From the NCBI GenBank assembly GCA_038231495.1, contig JBBRLG010000121.1, forward strand, positions 1 to 14,422: DNA of 14,422 nt. The letters run 5' to 3'. A program made the translations under genes and the position numbers. Positions 6,471-13,432 of this stretch are shown here, in pieces (the first letter of the stretch is position 1; every line of letters starts with the position of its first letter). Under the pieces are notes generated by a model, which was not told where the DNA came from, did not search any database, and worked only from the letters and a program-made list of their open reading frames with translations. This stretch comes from JBBRLG01 sp038231495 (GTDB lineage Bacteria > Planctomycetota > Planctomycetia > Gemmatales > Gemmataceae).

Positions 6471-6780
6471 TCCTAGCCGGGGCTGGAACAGCATCGACTC
6501 GGAGCGGTCCGAGTCGGCATGGTGGTGGCCCAGGTCTGTTCGATGAATGTCTGGCAGACCTGGGCAACTCCATTGGGGTGAGAAGTGCATTCGACTAACC
6601 CGGAGGCAGGCTGTTCCCGCGGCGGCCTCTGGTTTTTACCTCGGACGGATCCAAGTCCGAGATAGAGTAGGAGCGTTCGGCAAAGGCGTGCGGTCCTCCT
6701 GACTTCGACCGCGGTCTTGGACATCGGACCTCCTGATTTTGGACACCCGCGCCGCTTGTTGGCGCGGGTGTTTCTTTTTG
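6471..6780 (+). ncRNA. Candidate structured small RNA ending at an intrinsic terminator
   Basis: The 592-base gap between the mutase and the next gene holds no convincing plus-strand protein but several strong hairpins. These are CGACTCGGA/TCCGAGTCG (6495-6503 with 6508-6516), an 11-bp stem (6528-6538 with 6555-6565), and CTCGGAC/GTCCGAG (6640-6646 with 6655-6661). A 10-bp terminator stem with a T-run follows (6744-6780). Nothing coding on the plus strand explains that terminator, since the mutase already has a hairpin 480 bases earlier. Two near-repeats contain CCTCCT (about 6692-6707 and 6727-6742), complementary to ribosome binding sites. The 5' end is uncertain. The competing reading is a minus-strand 83-codon frame (6473-6724) with AGGAGG four bases before its ATG; its odd composition and the hairpins argue against it. 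Confidence 0.35.
6744..6780 (+). terminator. Intrinsic terminator
   Basis: CACCCGCGCC (6744-6753) pairs perfectly with GGCGCGGGTG (6761-6770) around a 7-base loop and is followed by TTTCTTTTT. This is the clearest factor-independent terminator in the window. It acts on the plus strand, where no protein gene ends nearby. That is the main reason for proposing a small RNA upstream. Confidence 0.8.
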
Positions 6781-6782
6781 GA

Positions 6783-6810
6783 CGCTAAAGTGCTTACGGC
6801 TTCTTTAGCG
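6783..6810 (-). terminator. Hairpin overlapping the stop of the next minus-strand gene
   Basis: CGCTAAAG (6783-6790) pairs with CTTTAGCG (6803-6810) around a 12-base loop. The minus-strand stop codon at 6805-6807 lies within one arm. No T-run follows on the minus strand, so termination is only a possibility. Confidence 0.3.
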
Positions 6811-7140
6811 CCTGTGCGGATGGCTATTGAGGTAAGCTCGGAGCGTTTCAATTCCGCGCCGATAATTCCGATCCCATTCGTTATCTTCGCTCCAAGTCCA
6901 TCGTCGCGATTCACGTTCCATCCCGGCATCAATGAACTCGGCTTTCTTCCATCCCTCATCCGCAACCGGAGATCTTTGTACTGTCTCTGCCATTTCCGTT
7001 AGCACGCGCGGAGGCATGATCGCCAACACCTCTTGCAAGTTTCCTGGATGCAGTATGCCAAACAGTTCAATGGCAAATATGCCGCTGCCAAACCGATTGT
7101 TGGTCCAGTCGCTCAAGATGCTTTCCAGCGTGCGAGTCAT
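6805..7140 (-). CDS. Small hypothetical protein (111 aa)
   Basis: I do not recognise this family. The 111-residue product is soluble and mixed in charge. A segment near 15-60 (G-I-F-A-I-E-L-F-G-I, then L-Q-E-V-L-A-I-M-P-P) could form helices, and the C-terminal part is rich in Trp, Arg and Glu (R-R-W-T-W-S-E-D-N-E-W). Three in-frame starts compete: TTG at 7161, ATG at 7146 and ATG at 7140. I chose 7140 because GGGAG lies six bases before it, while the ATG at 7146 is directly next to that motif. Base composition looks less GC-rich than in the metabolic genes, as for the small gene at 4160-4417. It is the last of three minus-strand genes in a row. Confidence 0.6.
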   Translation of the reverse strand: MTRTLESILSDWTNNRFGSGIFAIELFGILHPGNLQEVLAIMPPRVLTEMAETVQRSPVADEGWKKAEFIDAGMERESRRWTWSEDNEWDRNYRRGIETLRAYLNSHPHRR

Positions 7141-7311
7141 TGCCATCTCCCGGCTGGACAAGGTGCCAGCAATTCTTGATACTTTTTGTGCGCCATTTTC
7201 TGTCCCTAAACAGCAGGGGAGTTAAACAAGTGCTTCTCCCACGCCACCCTCTTGACAAACCTCGATGCCAAGTTGGAGTCGGGAAAGGTGCCAGGAACCT
7301 ATTTCAACCAC

Positions 7312-7686
7312 CTAACCGGCTGCCAGAACGTCCAACAGCGCCAAGTCCGGTTTCTGAGCGACGAACCAGGCTCGGGCCTTTTGCCGGAGTGCTTCATCCA
7401 ACAGCGAGCGGATGCGAGCGAACTCCGGATGGTCGGCCTTGAGGCAGAAAACGCCGTCGTGGCCCTGAAAGAGTACCCGGACGCGATCAGCACCCTCTTC
7501 CCATAGTTGCGCCGGTACATCATTGTCAGCGGGGGTCAGTTCCGTGATGGCATGTCCGTCGCCGATGCTGAGGCCGACGGGAAGCTGGAGCACGTGACTG
7601 CCCCGGGCCAATCGCAAGTGGTGGGCATAGTTCGCGTCACGAAGGGCAAGGGGCGGTCCCTCGCTGGCGCTTCCGGCTTGTGTCAA
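7312..7686 (-). CDS. Hypothetical protein (about 124 aa), possibly 5'-incomplete
   Basis: The frame has strongly GC-rich third positions and good protein composition, so it is probably coding. The C-terminal half reads like a compact soluble domain: R-V-R-V-L-F-Q-G-H-D-G-V-F (67-79), a helix with L-L-D-E-A-L-R, then W-F-V-A-Q-K-P-D-L-A-L-L-D-V-L. I cannot name the family. No ATG or clear ribosome site exists near the 5' end. A TTG at 7686 is the longest usable start, and a stop lies eight codons before it. The gene begins 37 bases after the stop of the secreted protein upstream, so it may be the second gene of that transcript, or a remnant that lost its start. Confidence 0.55.
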   Translation of the reverse strand: MTQAGSASEGPPLALRDANYAHHLRLARGSHVLQLPVGLSIGDGHAITELTPADNDVPAQLWEEGADRVRVLFQGHDGVFCLKADHPEFARIRSLLDEALRQKARAWFVAQKPDLALLDVLAAG

Positions 7687-7723
7687 ATCGGCCCGCGCCC
7701 CGTATAGCTACGTTTTTCTCGGC

Positions 7724-8734
7724 TCACTCCAGCCGGAACTTGCCGTCGGCCACGACGATGGCTTTTTTGCCCTTGTTGCGGTCGTACACTTGCTTCATTT
7801 CCGCCACGTCGTCGAACCAGCCGACGACGTAGGCTGCCCCAAACGTCTCGCCGGCCTTGACCTTCTTGCCGTGCAGTTCCTCAATGAAACAAACGTAGCC
7901 GCGCTGGTGGCACCAGGCCTCCGACACTGCCGCCGGGTCGAGCGTCATCCCGGCCAACCACGGTCCCGGCTTGCCGTCGAGCAATACCTGGTACGCCCGG
8001 ATCATTCGCTCCGGGATGGCACCGTCCTTGCGCTTGTAGAAGTACTTCGCGTCTGGGGCGAAGTCGTCCTTGAAATCGGCCGCCGGGATCGGCTTGTCCA
8101 GGTAACTGAGGTAAACCTGCGCGAAGGTGTCGCCGGCCTTGTGCCGGATGTGGCCGGGCATGTCAATGCGATAAAAAAGATCGTCAACGTCGTTGACGAT
8201 CTTGATGCGCTCGGAGGCCAGGAAGTAGCGGACGCCGGGCTGAAAAACGAGGGTTTGTTCCCACGTCGAGCCGGCCTTGTAGCCCTTGCCGGGCTTGTCG
8301 AAAGTGTAGCGCAACGTAACGGCGACGAAGCCCTTGCCCCGGACGACCTCGGCCTTCAACTCCTTCGCTTGAGTGCAAATCTGCGGACCCTCGACGTAAT
8401 GCTTGGGCAGATCGCCGTGGACCTTGGCGTCGCGCGAATAGTCGTCGTCGCGCCAGCCGGGGGCCATCAGAAAATCCATGATGTGCAACCCGAAGCCGAT
8501 GTCGCGCGCCCCGGTCTTCTTGTCGATGAAAGTGCCGTTCGCGATGCCGGTGACGTAGCCCTTCTTGCGGACGCGAGCCTTCAAGGCGTCGGTCTCGATC
8601 TGCACGAACTCGTCGGTTTCGTCGACCGTGATTTCATCCTTCGGCTCGGCGGCGCCGGGCAGTGCTGGCGTCAGGCTGAAAGCCGACGTGAGAAGCAAAC
8701 CGGTCAGGAAAAACAGGAAAGTTCGCGTTGGCAT
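7724..8734 (-). CDS. Secreted protein of unknown function (336 aa)
   Basis: The product starts with a clear signal peptide (hydrophobic 6-22, likely cleavage at A-L-P-G-A-A, about residue 29). The mature part of about 307 residues has alternating hydrophobic and polar runs (F-V-A-V-T-L-R-Y-T-F, T-W-E-Q-T-L-V-F, F-Y-R-I-D-M), suggesting a beta-rich fold. The aromatic and His residues recall carbohydrate-active beta-sandwich proteins, but no catalytic motif can be named. The ATG has GGAG seven bases upstream. The gene is divergent from the serine dehydratase (184-base gap) and may lead a minus-strand transcript with the two small unknown genes. The location is inferred to be the periplasm. Confidence 0.75.
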   Translation of the reverse strand: MPTRTFLFFLTGLLLTSAFSLTPALPGAAEPKDEITVDETDEFVQIETDALKARVRKKGYVTGIANGTFIDKKTGARDIGFGLHIMDFLMAPGWRDDDYSRDAKVHGDLPKHYVEGPQICTQAKELKAEVVRGKGFVAVTLRYTFDKPGKGYKAGSTWEQTLVFQPGVRYFLASERIKIVNDVDDLFYRIDMPGHIRHKAGDTFAQVYLSYLDKPIPAADFKDDFAPDAKYFYKRKDGAIPERMIRAYQVLLDGKPGPWLAGMTLDPAAVSEAWCHQRGYVCFIEELHGKKVKAGETFGAAYVVGWFDDVAEMKQVYDRNKGKKAIVVADGKFRLE

Positions 8735-8918
8735 GGCGCTACTCCGAGGCGACCCGGCTCCCCGCCCCGGCGTGAGGCGGTGGCCGAAAGGTTTTCTACG
8801 GAACCAATCTTGGCCCGGCGAACGGGCGCGCCGCTTGGACTGGGGTCAGGCAAGTGCGCCGCGAGCATAGTTGCTACCATAACCAAAGGAATCCGTCGGC
8901 GCGGCCCGGGGTCCTTTC

Positions 8919-10337
8919 ATGGAAGCGCTCAGCACGTTTGACCTGTTCAAGATCGGTGTCGGGCCGTCCAGCTCCCACACGATGGGGCCTTGGCGGGCGG
9001 CGCAGACGTTCCTGGCGCGCTGCCGCGACCTCGGCCTTTTCGACCGCATCGTCGGCGTGCGGATCGACCTGTACGGCTCCCTGGCCAAGACCGGTCGCGG
9101 CCACGGCACCGACCTCGCTTTGCAGATGGGGCTGGCGGGCGCGGACCCTGTAACCTGTGACACCGAACTCCTTCACGCCCAAGTCGAAGTGATCCGCGCC
9201 GCGGCTACGATCCGCTTGGCCGGGGTCAAGGCCGTAGCGTTCCACCCCGACACCGACCTGGTGTTTCACGCCGACATCACTTTGCCGTTTCACCCCAACG
9301 GGCTGACTTTCACGGCGAATCTGGACGCCGGTGCGACACACGCGGAGACTTACTACTCCATCGGCGGCGGGTTTGTCGTGCAGGAGGGAGCGCGGGCCGA
9401 CGAGGCGGGGGCCGTCCGCCCGCCGCTGCCGTTTGACACGGCTGCCGACCTACTGCAACAGTGCCGAACCCACCACCTCACGATTCCGGCCGTGGTCCGC
9501 CAAAACGAGGCGGCGTGGCGCGGCTCCGACGACGTAAGCAATCGCTTGCGGCAGATTTGGCTAGCAATGTGCGACTGCGTCTTCCGCGGCTGTCACGTCG
9601 AGGGCGTGCTGCCCGGCGGCCTCGGCGTCGTCCGACGGGCGGCGCGGATGAACCGCACCCTGCTCGGCGGCCGCACGTTCGCGCGGGTCGAAGACTGGAT
9701 CGAGGCGGTGCGCGGCTGCGGCGGCGGGTTCCGCGACACGTTGCAATGGGTCAGCTGCTTCGCCCTGGCCGTTAATGAGGAGAACGCGGCCTTCGGGCGC
9801 GTCGTCACCGCCCCGACCAACGGTGCCGCGGGCGTCGTGCCGGCCGTGCTGCTGTACCACGACTGTTTCTGCCGGGCGGGTGCGGCGGGGGTCGAGGATT
9901 TTCTGCTGACGGCGGGCGCGGTCGGTGGGCTGTTCAAGAAAGGGGCGACGATCTCGGCGGCGCTGGGCGGCTGCCAGGCGGAGATTGGCGTCTCCAGCGC
10001 GATGGCGGCGGCCGGCCTGGCGCAGTGCCTGGGCGGCACCCCGGAGCAGGTATTGATGGCCGCGGAAATCGCGATGGAACATCACCTTGGCCTAACCTGC
10101 GACCCCGTCGGCGGCCTGGTGCAGGTGCCGTGCATCGAGCGCAACACGATGGGCGCGATCAAGGCGATTACCGCCTGCAACCTGGCGTTAGGCAGCGACC
10201 CCGGCGACGCCAAGGTATCGCTCGACGCCGTTATCCGCTCGATGTGGGAAACGGCACAAGACATGAACACAAAGTACAAGGAGACTGGGGAGGGAGGCCT
10301 TGCGCTTCAGATCGCTGTCAACGTCCCCGAGTGCTAA
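8919..10337 (+). CDS. sdaA: L-serine dehydratase, iron-sulfur-dependent, single chain
   Basis: The 472-residue cytoplasmic enzyme deaminates L-serine to pyruvate and ammonia using a [4Fe-4S] cluster. The N-terminal domain has the signature S-F/D-L-F-K-I-G-V-G-P-S-S-S-H-T-M-G-P (begins about residue 5). The catalytic domain starts near residue 187 and carries A-P-T-N-G-A-A-G (298-305). Cluster ligands are Cys352 (G-G-C-Q-A-E-I-G), Cys394 (L-T-C-D-P-V-G-G) and Cys405 (V-P-C-I-E-R-N). The chain ends in N-V-P-E-C; in the Legionella enzyme the C-terminal Cys reaches into the active site as the fourth ligand, so Cys472 likely does the same. Length and both domains are complete. Only a weak ribosome site (CGGGGT) precedes the ATG, but the family N-terminus fixes the start. 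It is a single gene, divergent from a secreted unknown protein. Confidence 0.95.
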   Translation: MEALSTFDLFKIGVGPSSSHTMGPWRAAQTFLARCRDLGLFDRIVGVRIDLYGSLAKTGRGHGTDLALQMGLAGADPVTCDTELLHAQVEVIRAAATIRLAGVKAVAFHPDTDLVFHADITLPFHPNGLTFTANLDAGATHAETYYSIGGGFVVQEGARADEAGAVRPPLPFDTAADLLQQCRTHHLTIPAVVRQNEAAWRGSDDVSNRLRQIWLAMCDCVFRGCHVEGVLPGGLGVVRRAARMNRTLLGGRTFARVEDWIEAVRGCGGGFRDTLQWVSCFALAVNEENAAFGRVVTAPTNGAAGVVPAVLLYHDCFCRAGAAGVEDFLLTAGAVGGLFKKGATISAALGGCQAEIGVSSAMAAAGLAQCLGGTPEQVLMAAEIAMEHHLGLTCDPVGGLVQVPCIERNTMGAIKAITACNLALGSDPGDAKVSLDAVIRSMWETAQDMNTKYKETGEGGLALQIAVNVPEC

Positions 10338-10379
10338 CGGCATCGCGTTTGCACCAAGCGATTGGTTGCGAATTGCGAC

Positions 10380-10460
10380 CGATCTTGGCTCGTGCGGCTA
10401 ATTTCAGGAGTGCGACCTTCACAATCCGCCTTTTTTGCGCAGGTTTAGCCGCCAAGATCG
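10380..10460 (+). other. Composite inverted repeat between serine dehydratase and the next gene
   Basis: CGATCTTGGC (10380-10389) pairs with GCCAAGATCG (10451-10460). After a 6-base bulge, GGCTAA (10396-10401) pairs with TTAGCC (10445-10450). The 43-base loop contains a six-T run. It may end the serine dehydratase transcript or be a leader structure for the gene at 10531. The rest of the 193-base gap shows nothing else recognisable. Confidence 0.4.
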
Positions 10461-10530
10461 TTCTACTCTCAGAAAACAGAAACTTTTGCGGCACCCGCGT
10501 GCCGGTCTTGCCGAACGAAGGAGTTAGCCC

Positions 10531-12387
10531 ATGAATACCCGCACCTGGCCTTTCCTACTAACGGCTACCCTGGGCGTGGCAGTCTTACTGACCGTCAGGG
10601 GACCGGCCTCAGCCGACGACCAACCGCCGCCCGATCCGACGCCGCGCGACGGGGTCGAAGTGCTAGCGCGCGGCCCGGTCCACGAGGCCTTTGCCGAGCC
10701 GACCCAGACGCGGCCAGAGCCTTCGGTGGTCGAGCCCAAACAGCCACCCGCCGCGATTGACGAACTACCTCCGGACCAGAAACCGGAAGGCGATAGCGTG
10801 CAATGGATTCCCGGCTACTGGGGCTGGGACGAGGAAGGCAAGGACTTCTTGTGGGTGAGCGGCTTCTGGCGCGTGCCGCCGCCGAACCGCCAATGGGTGC
10901 CGGGCAACTGGCAGCAGGTCCAGGACGGTTGGCAGTGGACGCCCGGCTTCTGGGCAACTGCCGGTATGGAGCAGGTCGAGTACCTGCCCGCACCGCCGCC
11001 GACGCTCGACACCGGCGCGTCGATCCCTGCACCCGACGACAACAGCATTTACGCCCCCGGTTGTTGGGTGTACCGCGAAACTCGATACCGGTGGCGGCCC
11101 GGCTTTTGGGTCGATTACAAACCCAACTGGGTCTGGATTCCCGCCCACTACGTCTGGTCGCCGGGCGGCTATGTGTTCTGCGAAGGTTACTGGGACCGCC
11201 CGCTGGAACGGCGCGGCTTACTGTTCGCCCCGGTTCGTTTCAACCAGGAAATCCAACCGGCGGGGTGGACTTATACGCCCCAGTACGTCGTGCAGCCGGA
11301 CTTCCTCATCGGGGCACTGTTCGTGCGGCCAGACCACTGTCATTACTACTTTGGCGACTTCTTCGAGGAGCGTTACGCCAAGCGGTATATTCCGTGGGTC
11401 GATTACCGGGTTTCGCGGGAAAGCTACGACCCGAATTTCGCCTACTACCGGCATCGGTTTAACGGCGACCGCACCTGGGAACGGGGTCTGCGCGACCTGT
11501 ACGCCGCCCGCACCAGTGGCGACGTACCGCGGCCGCCGCGGACCCTTGTCCAACAGAATACCGTCGTCAACAACATTACGGTCAACAAGACCCAGAACGT
11601 GACGGTCAACAAGGCCATCAACCTCACCAACGTCCAGAACGTGAGCGTCCTGACGCCCGTGGGCCGGCTGAACAACACGCCGGTCACGAGCCTGGCGTTG
11701 TTAGGTTCGTCGAAGGGCGAGGCTCACAAGATTGACAATCATGTGATAAAGTTGGAGTCGGTGCCGAAGGAGCAGAAGGCCGAGATTCACCAGGCGGTCG
11801 CGACGTACCGCGAGTCTGGCATGAAGCGGCACGAAATCGAGGGCAAGCTATTGTCCGAGGGTGCCGCACCCCACAAGGCGACGGACCCGCCCCGGACGAT
11901 GAAAATTGAATTGCCGAAGGCACCGGCCCTGCTGGCCACACCGGCCCGGCCCGATCGGCCGAAGGCGCCACCGGTAATGGAGCCGCCCAAGCTGCCGACG
12001 CCGCCGAAGCACGAGGAAAAGCCAATCCCGCCACACGAGCCGCCCAAGCAACCGCTGCCGTTCAAGCCACCGGCGCTGGTAAAGGAGCCGCCGGTGCCGC
12101 CCAAGAAGGATTCGGTGCCGCCGAAGGAGTCTCCGGCTCCTCCAAAGAAGGAGACGCCTCCGCCTCCACCGCCGCATAAGGAAACGCCGCCACCGCCACC
12201 GCCGCCGCCGAAGCCGCCGGCTCCCCCACCGGCCCCGCCGAAGGAGCCGCCGCCGCCGCCGAAGCCGCCGGCATCACCGCCACCGCCGAAGGAGCCGCCC
12301 GCGCCACCGCCACCGCCGAAGGAGCCGCCCGCGCCACCGAAGCCACCGGCTCCGCCGCCGAAGGATAAGCCGGTTGGAAAATCTTAA
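10531..12387 (+). CDS. Secreted W-x-x-G-x-W repeat protein with Pro/Lys-rich tail
   Basis: The 618-residue product has a signal peptide (likely cut after A-S-A, residue 28). Residues 90-222 hold a run of short repeats of the W-x-P-G-x-W type: W-I-P-G-Y-W (92-97), W-V-S-G-F-W, W-V-P-G-N-W, W-T-P-G-F-W (136-141), W-R-P-G-F-W (188-193) and related ones, as in the YXWGXW family common in planctomycetes. Residues 340-372 are an Asn/Val/Thr-rich stretch (N-N-I-T-V-N-K-T-Q-N-V-T-V-N) that may form stacked strands. About 400-445 looks helical and charged. From about 462 to the end the chain is Pro/Lys/Glu-rich with K-E-P-P and K-P-P units, an extended tail. AAGGAG lies seven bases before the ATG. Function is unknown; a cell-surface or wall-spanning structural role is inferred. 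A hairpin terminator follows the stop. Confidence 0.88.
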   Translation: MNTRTWPFLLTATLGVAVLLTVRGPASADDQPPPDPTPRDGVEVLARGPVHEAFAEPTQTRPEPSVVEPKQPPAAIDELPPDQKPEGDSVQWIPGYWGWDEEGKDFLWVSGFWRVPPPNRQWVPGNWQQVQDGWQWTPGFWATAGMEQVEYLPAPPPTLDTGASIPAPDDNSIYAPGCWVYRETRYRWRPGFWVDYKPNWVWIPAHYVWSPGGYVFCEGYWDRPLERRGLLFAPVRFNQEIQPAGWTYTPQYVVQPDFLIGALFVRPDHCHYYFGDFFEERYAKRYIPWVDYRVSRESYDPNFAYYRHRFNGDRTWERGLRDLYAARTSGDVPRPPRTLVQQNTVVNNITVNKTQNVTVNKAINLTNVQNVSVLTPVGRLNNTPVTSLALLGSSKGEAHKIDNHVIKLESVPKEQKAEIHQAVATYRESGMKRHEIEGKLLSEGAAPHKATDPPRTMKIELPKAPALLATPARPDRPKAPPVMEPPKLPTPPKHEEKPIPPHEPPKQPLPFKPPALVKEPPVPPKKDSVPPKESPAPPKKETPPPPPPHKETPPPPPPPPKPPAPPPAPPKEPPPPPKPPASPPPPKEPPAPPPPPKEPPAPPKPPAPPPKDKPVGKS

Positions 12388-12402
12388 ATCCCCTCTCTCG
12401 CG

Positions 12403-12429
12403 CGAGACCGGACCTTTGGTCCGGTCTCG
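12403..12429 (+). terminator. Terminator hairpin
   Basis: A perfect 12-bp stem (12403-12414 with 12418-12429) with a TTT loop starts 15 bases after the stop of the W-x-x-G-x-W gene. It lacks a T-run on either side, so its strength is uncertain, but position and stability suit a transcription end. Confidence 0.6.
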
Positions 12430-12459
12430 TAACGTTAGTACGACGAGGTCGCGAACCGC

Positions 12460-12546
12460 AATCTCAGGCGAGCCGGGAGCGTAAGCGACCGGAGTGGGTT
12501 TCGGAGATGGCCTCCGGTCGCTTACGCTCCCGGCTCGCCTGAGATT
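12460..12546. repeat. Long perfect inverted repeat (35-base arms)
   Basis: The arms 12460-12494 and 12512-12546 are exact reverse complements over 35 bases around a 17-base spacer. The right arm and spacer match the half copy at 84-123. The internal tract GCGTAAGCGACCGGAG and its complement make this an intergenic palindromic repeat of the REP/BIME kind. It lies between the terminator of the W-x-x-G-x-W gene and the LOG gene. No transposase is nearby, so it would have to be mobilised from elsewhere if it is a mobile element. Confidence 0.85.
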
Positions 12547-12589
12547 CCAATAGCGATCCAATAGGCTCAGCCATTTCAAGGAATCCGGA

Positions 12590-13168
12590 ATGCGAACCCT
12601 CTGCGTCTTCTGCGGCTCACGCGGCGGCAATCGCCCCGTCTACGCGGAGGCAGCACGTCAGGTCGGGACGGCGATGGTCGCGCGCGGGCTGGACCTGGTT
12701 TACGGTGGCGGCCACGTCGGTTTGATGGGCGTGGTTGCGGACGCGGTGCTTCAGGCCGGCGGACGTGCCGTCGGCGTCATCGTGCAAAGCCTCGTGGATC
12801 GGGAACTCGCGCATGCGGGACTGACCGAGTTGCACGTCGTCGAGACGATGCACCAACGCAAAGCGCTCATGGCCGAACGAGCGGACGCCTTTATGGCGAT
12901 ACCCGGCGGCTACGGCACCGGCGACGAACTCTTTGAAATCCTGACGTGGGCGCAGCTGGGTTTTCACACACACCCAATTGGCCTACTCAACACCGCCGGC
13001 TATTTCGACCCCCTCCTGGCGTGGTTGGACCACATGGTTCGGGAAGACTTCCTGCGCCCCCGCCACCGGAACCTTTTGCTGGTCGCCGACGACCCGGAAC
13101 GCCTGTTTGACCGCCTCCAGGAGTTCAAACCGGGCCCTGCTGAGGCGAAATGGACGCAAAAGACCTGA
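12590..13168 (+). CDS. LOG family protein (nucleoside monophosphate phosphoribohydrolase type)
   Basis: The 192-residue cytoplasmic protein has a Rossmann-like fold of the LOG/YvdD group. Members cleave the N-glycosidic bond of nucleoside 5'-monophosphates; in plants and some bacteria this activates cytokinins. The N-terminus C-V-F-C-G-S (5-10), Y-G-G-G-H-V-G-L-M-G (38-47), M-H-Q-R-K-A-L-M (87-94) and the catalytic P-G-G-Y-G-T-G-D-E (105-113) are all present, including Arg90 and Glu113. Length is normal for the family. AAGGA lies seven bases before the ATG. It stands between a palindromic repeat and a tandem repeat with no obvious partner. The physiological substrate is not known; the cytokinin name should not be taken literally. 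Confidence 0.92.
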   Translation: MRTLCVFCGSRGGNRPVYAEAARQVGTAMVARGLDLVYGGGHVGLMGVVADAVLQAGGRAVGVIVQSLVDRELAHAGLTELHVVETMHQRKALMAERADAFMAIPGGYGTGDELFEILTWAQLGFHTHPIGLLNTAGYFDPLLAWLDHMVREDFLRPRHRNLLLVADDPERLFDRLQEFKPGPAEAKWTQKT

Positions 13169-13193
13169 TTCCTCCTACAACCCTGCGCGGGTC

Positions 13194-13238
13194 CGATTGT
13201 AACGATTGTAACGATTATAACGATTATAACGATTATAG
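13194..13238. repeat. Five-unit 9-bp tandem repeat
   Basis: Five units run head to tail: CGATTGTAA twice, CGATTATAA twice, then CGATTATAG. It is AT-rich in a GC-rich setting and lies 26 bases after the LOG gene stop. There are no spacers, so it is a minisatellite, not a CRISPR. The rest of 13169-13432 shows no convincing gene; the frames through it have unnatural composition. Confidence 0.9.
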
Positions 13239-13432
13239 GTCGTCCGCCTCGCACTATTGTGTCGGATCGCGGTTGGCAGCCTTTGCACGCGGCTCATCAC
13301 TTGTTTACCCTGGAAGAGGCCCGGAGGCGGAGGCCGCGCCGGGAACAACCGAGAGGACGTCCTGGCGACGGTGCCGGGGCCGTGTTGAGGCGTATTTCCG
13401 AAGACCCGATGCAGGGGAAAGGAGTAGCTACC

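Noticed and set aside
6473..6724. 83-codon minus-strand gene with AGGAGG before its ATG
   Set aside because: Not listed as a gene because the composition (Arg/Thr/Pro/Cys-rich) is unnatural and strong hairpins run through it. Kept as the alternative reading of the RNA candidate.
7790..8941. A 383-codon plus-strand frame opposite the secreted unknown protein
   Set aside because: The minus strand has a signal peptide, a ribosome site and normal composition. The plus frame has none of these and overlaps the serine dehydratase start.
13194..13238. CRISPR-like array
   Set aside because: The units are only 9 bases and directly adjacent, without spacers, and there are no cas genes.
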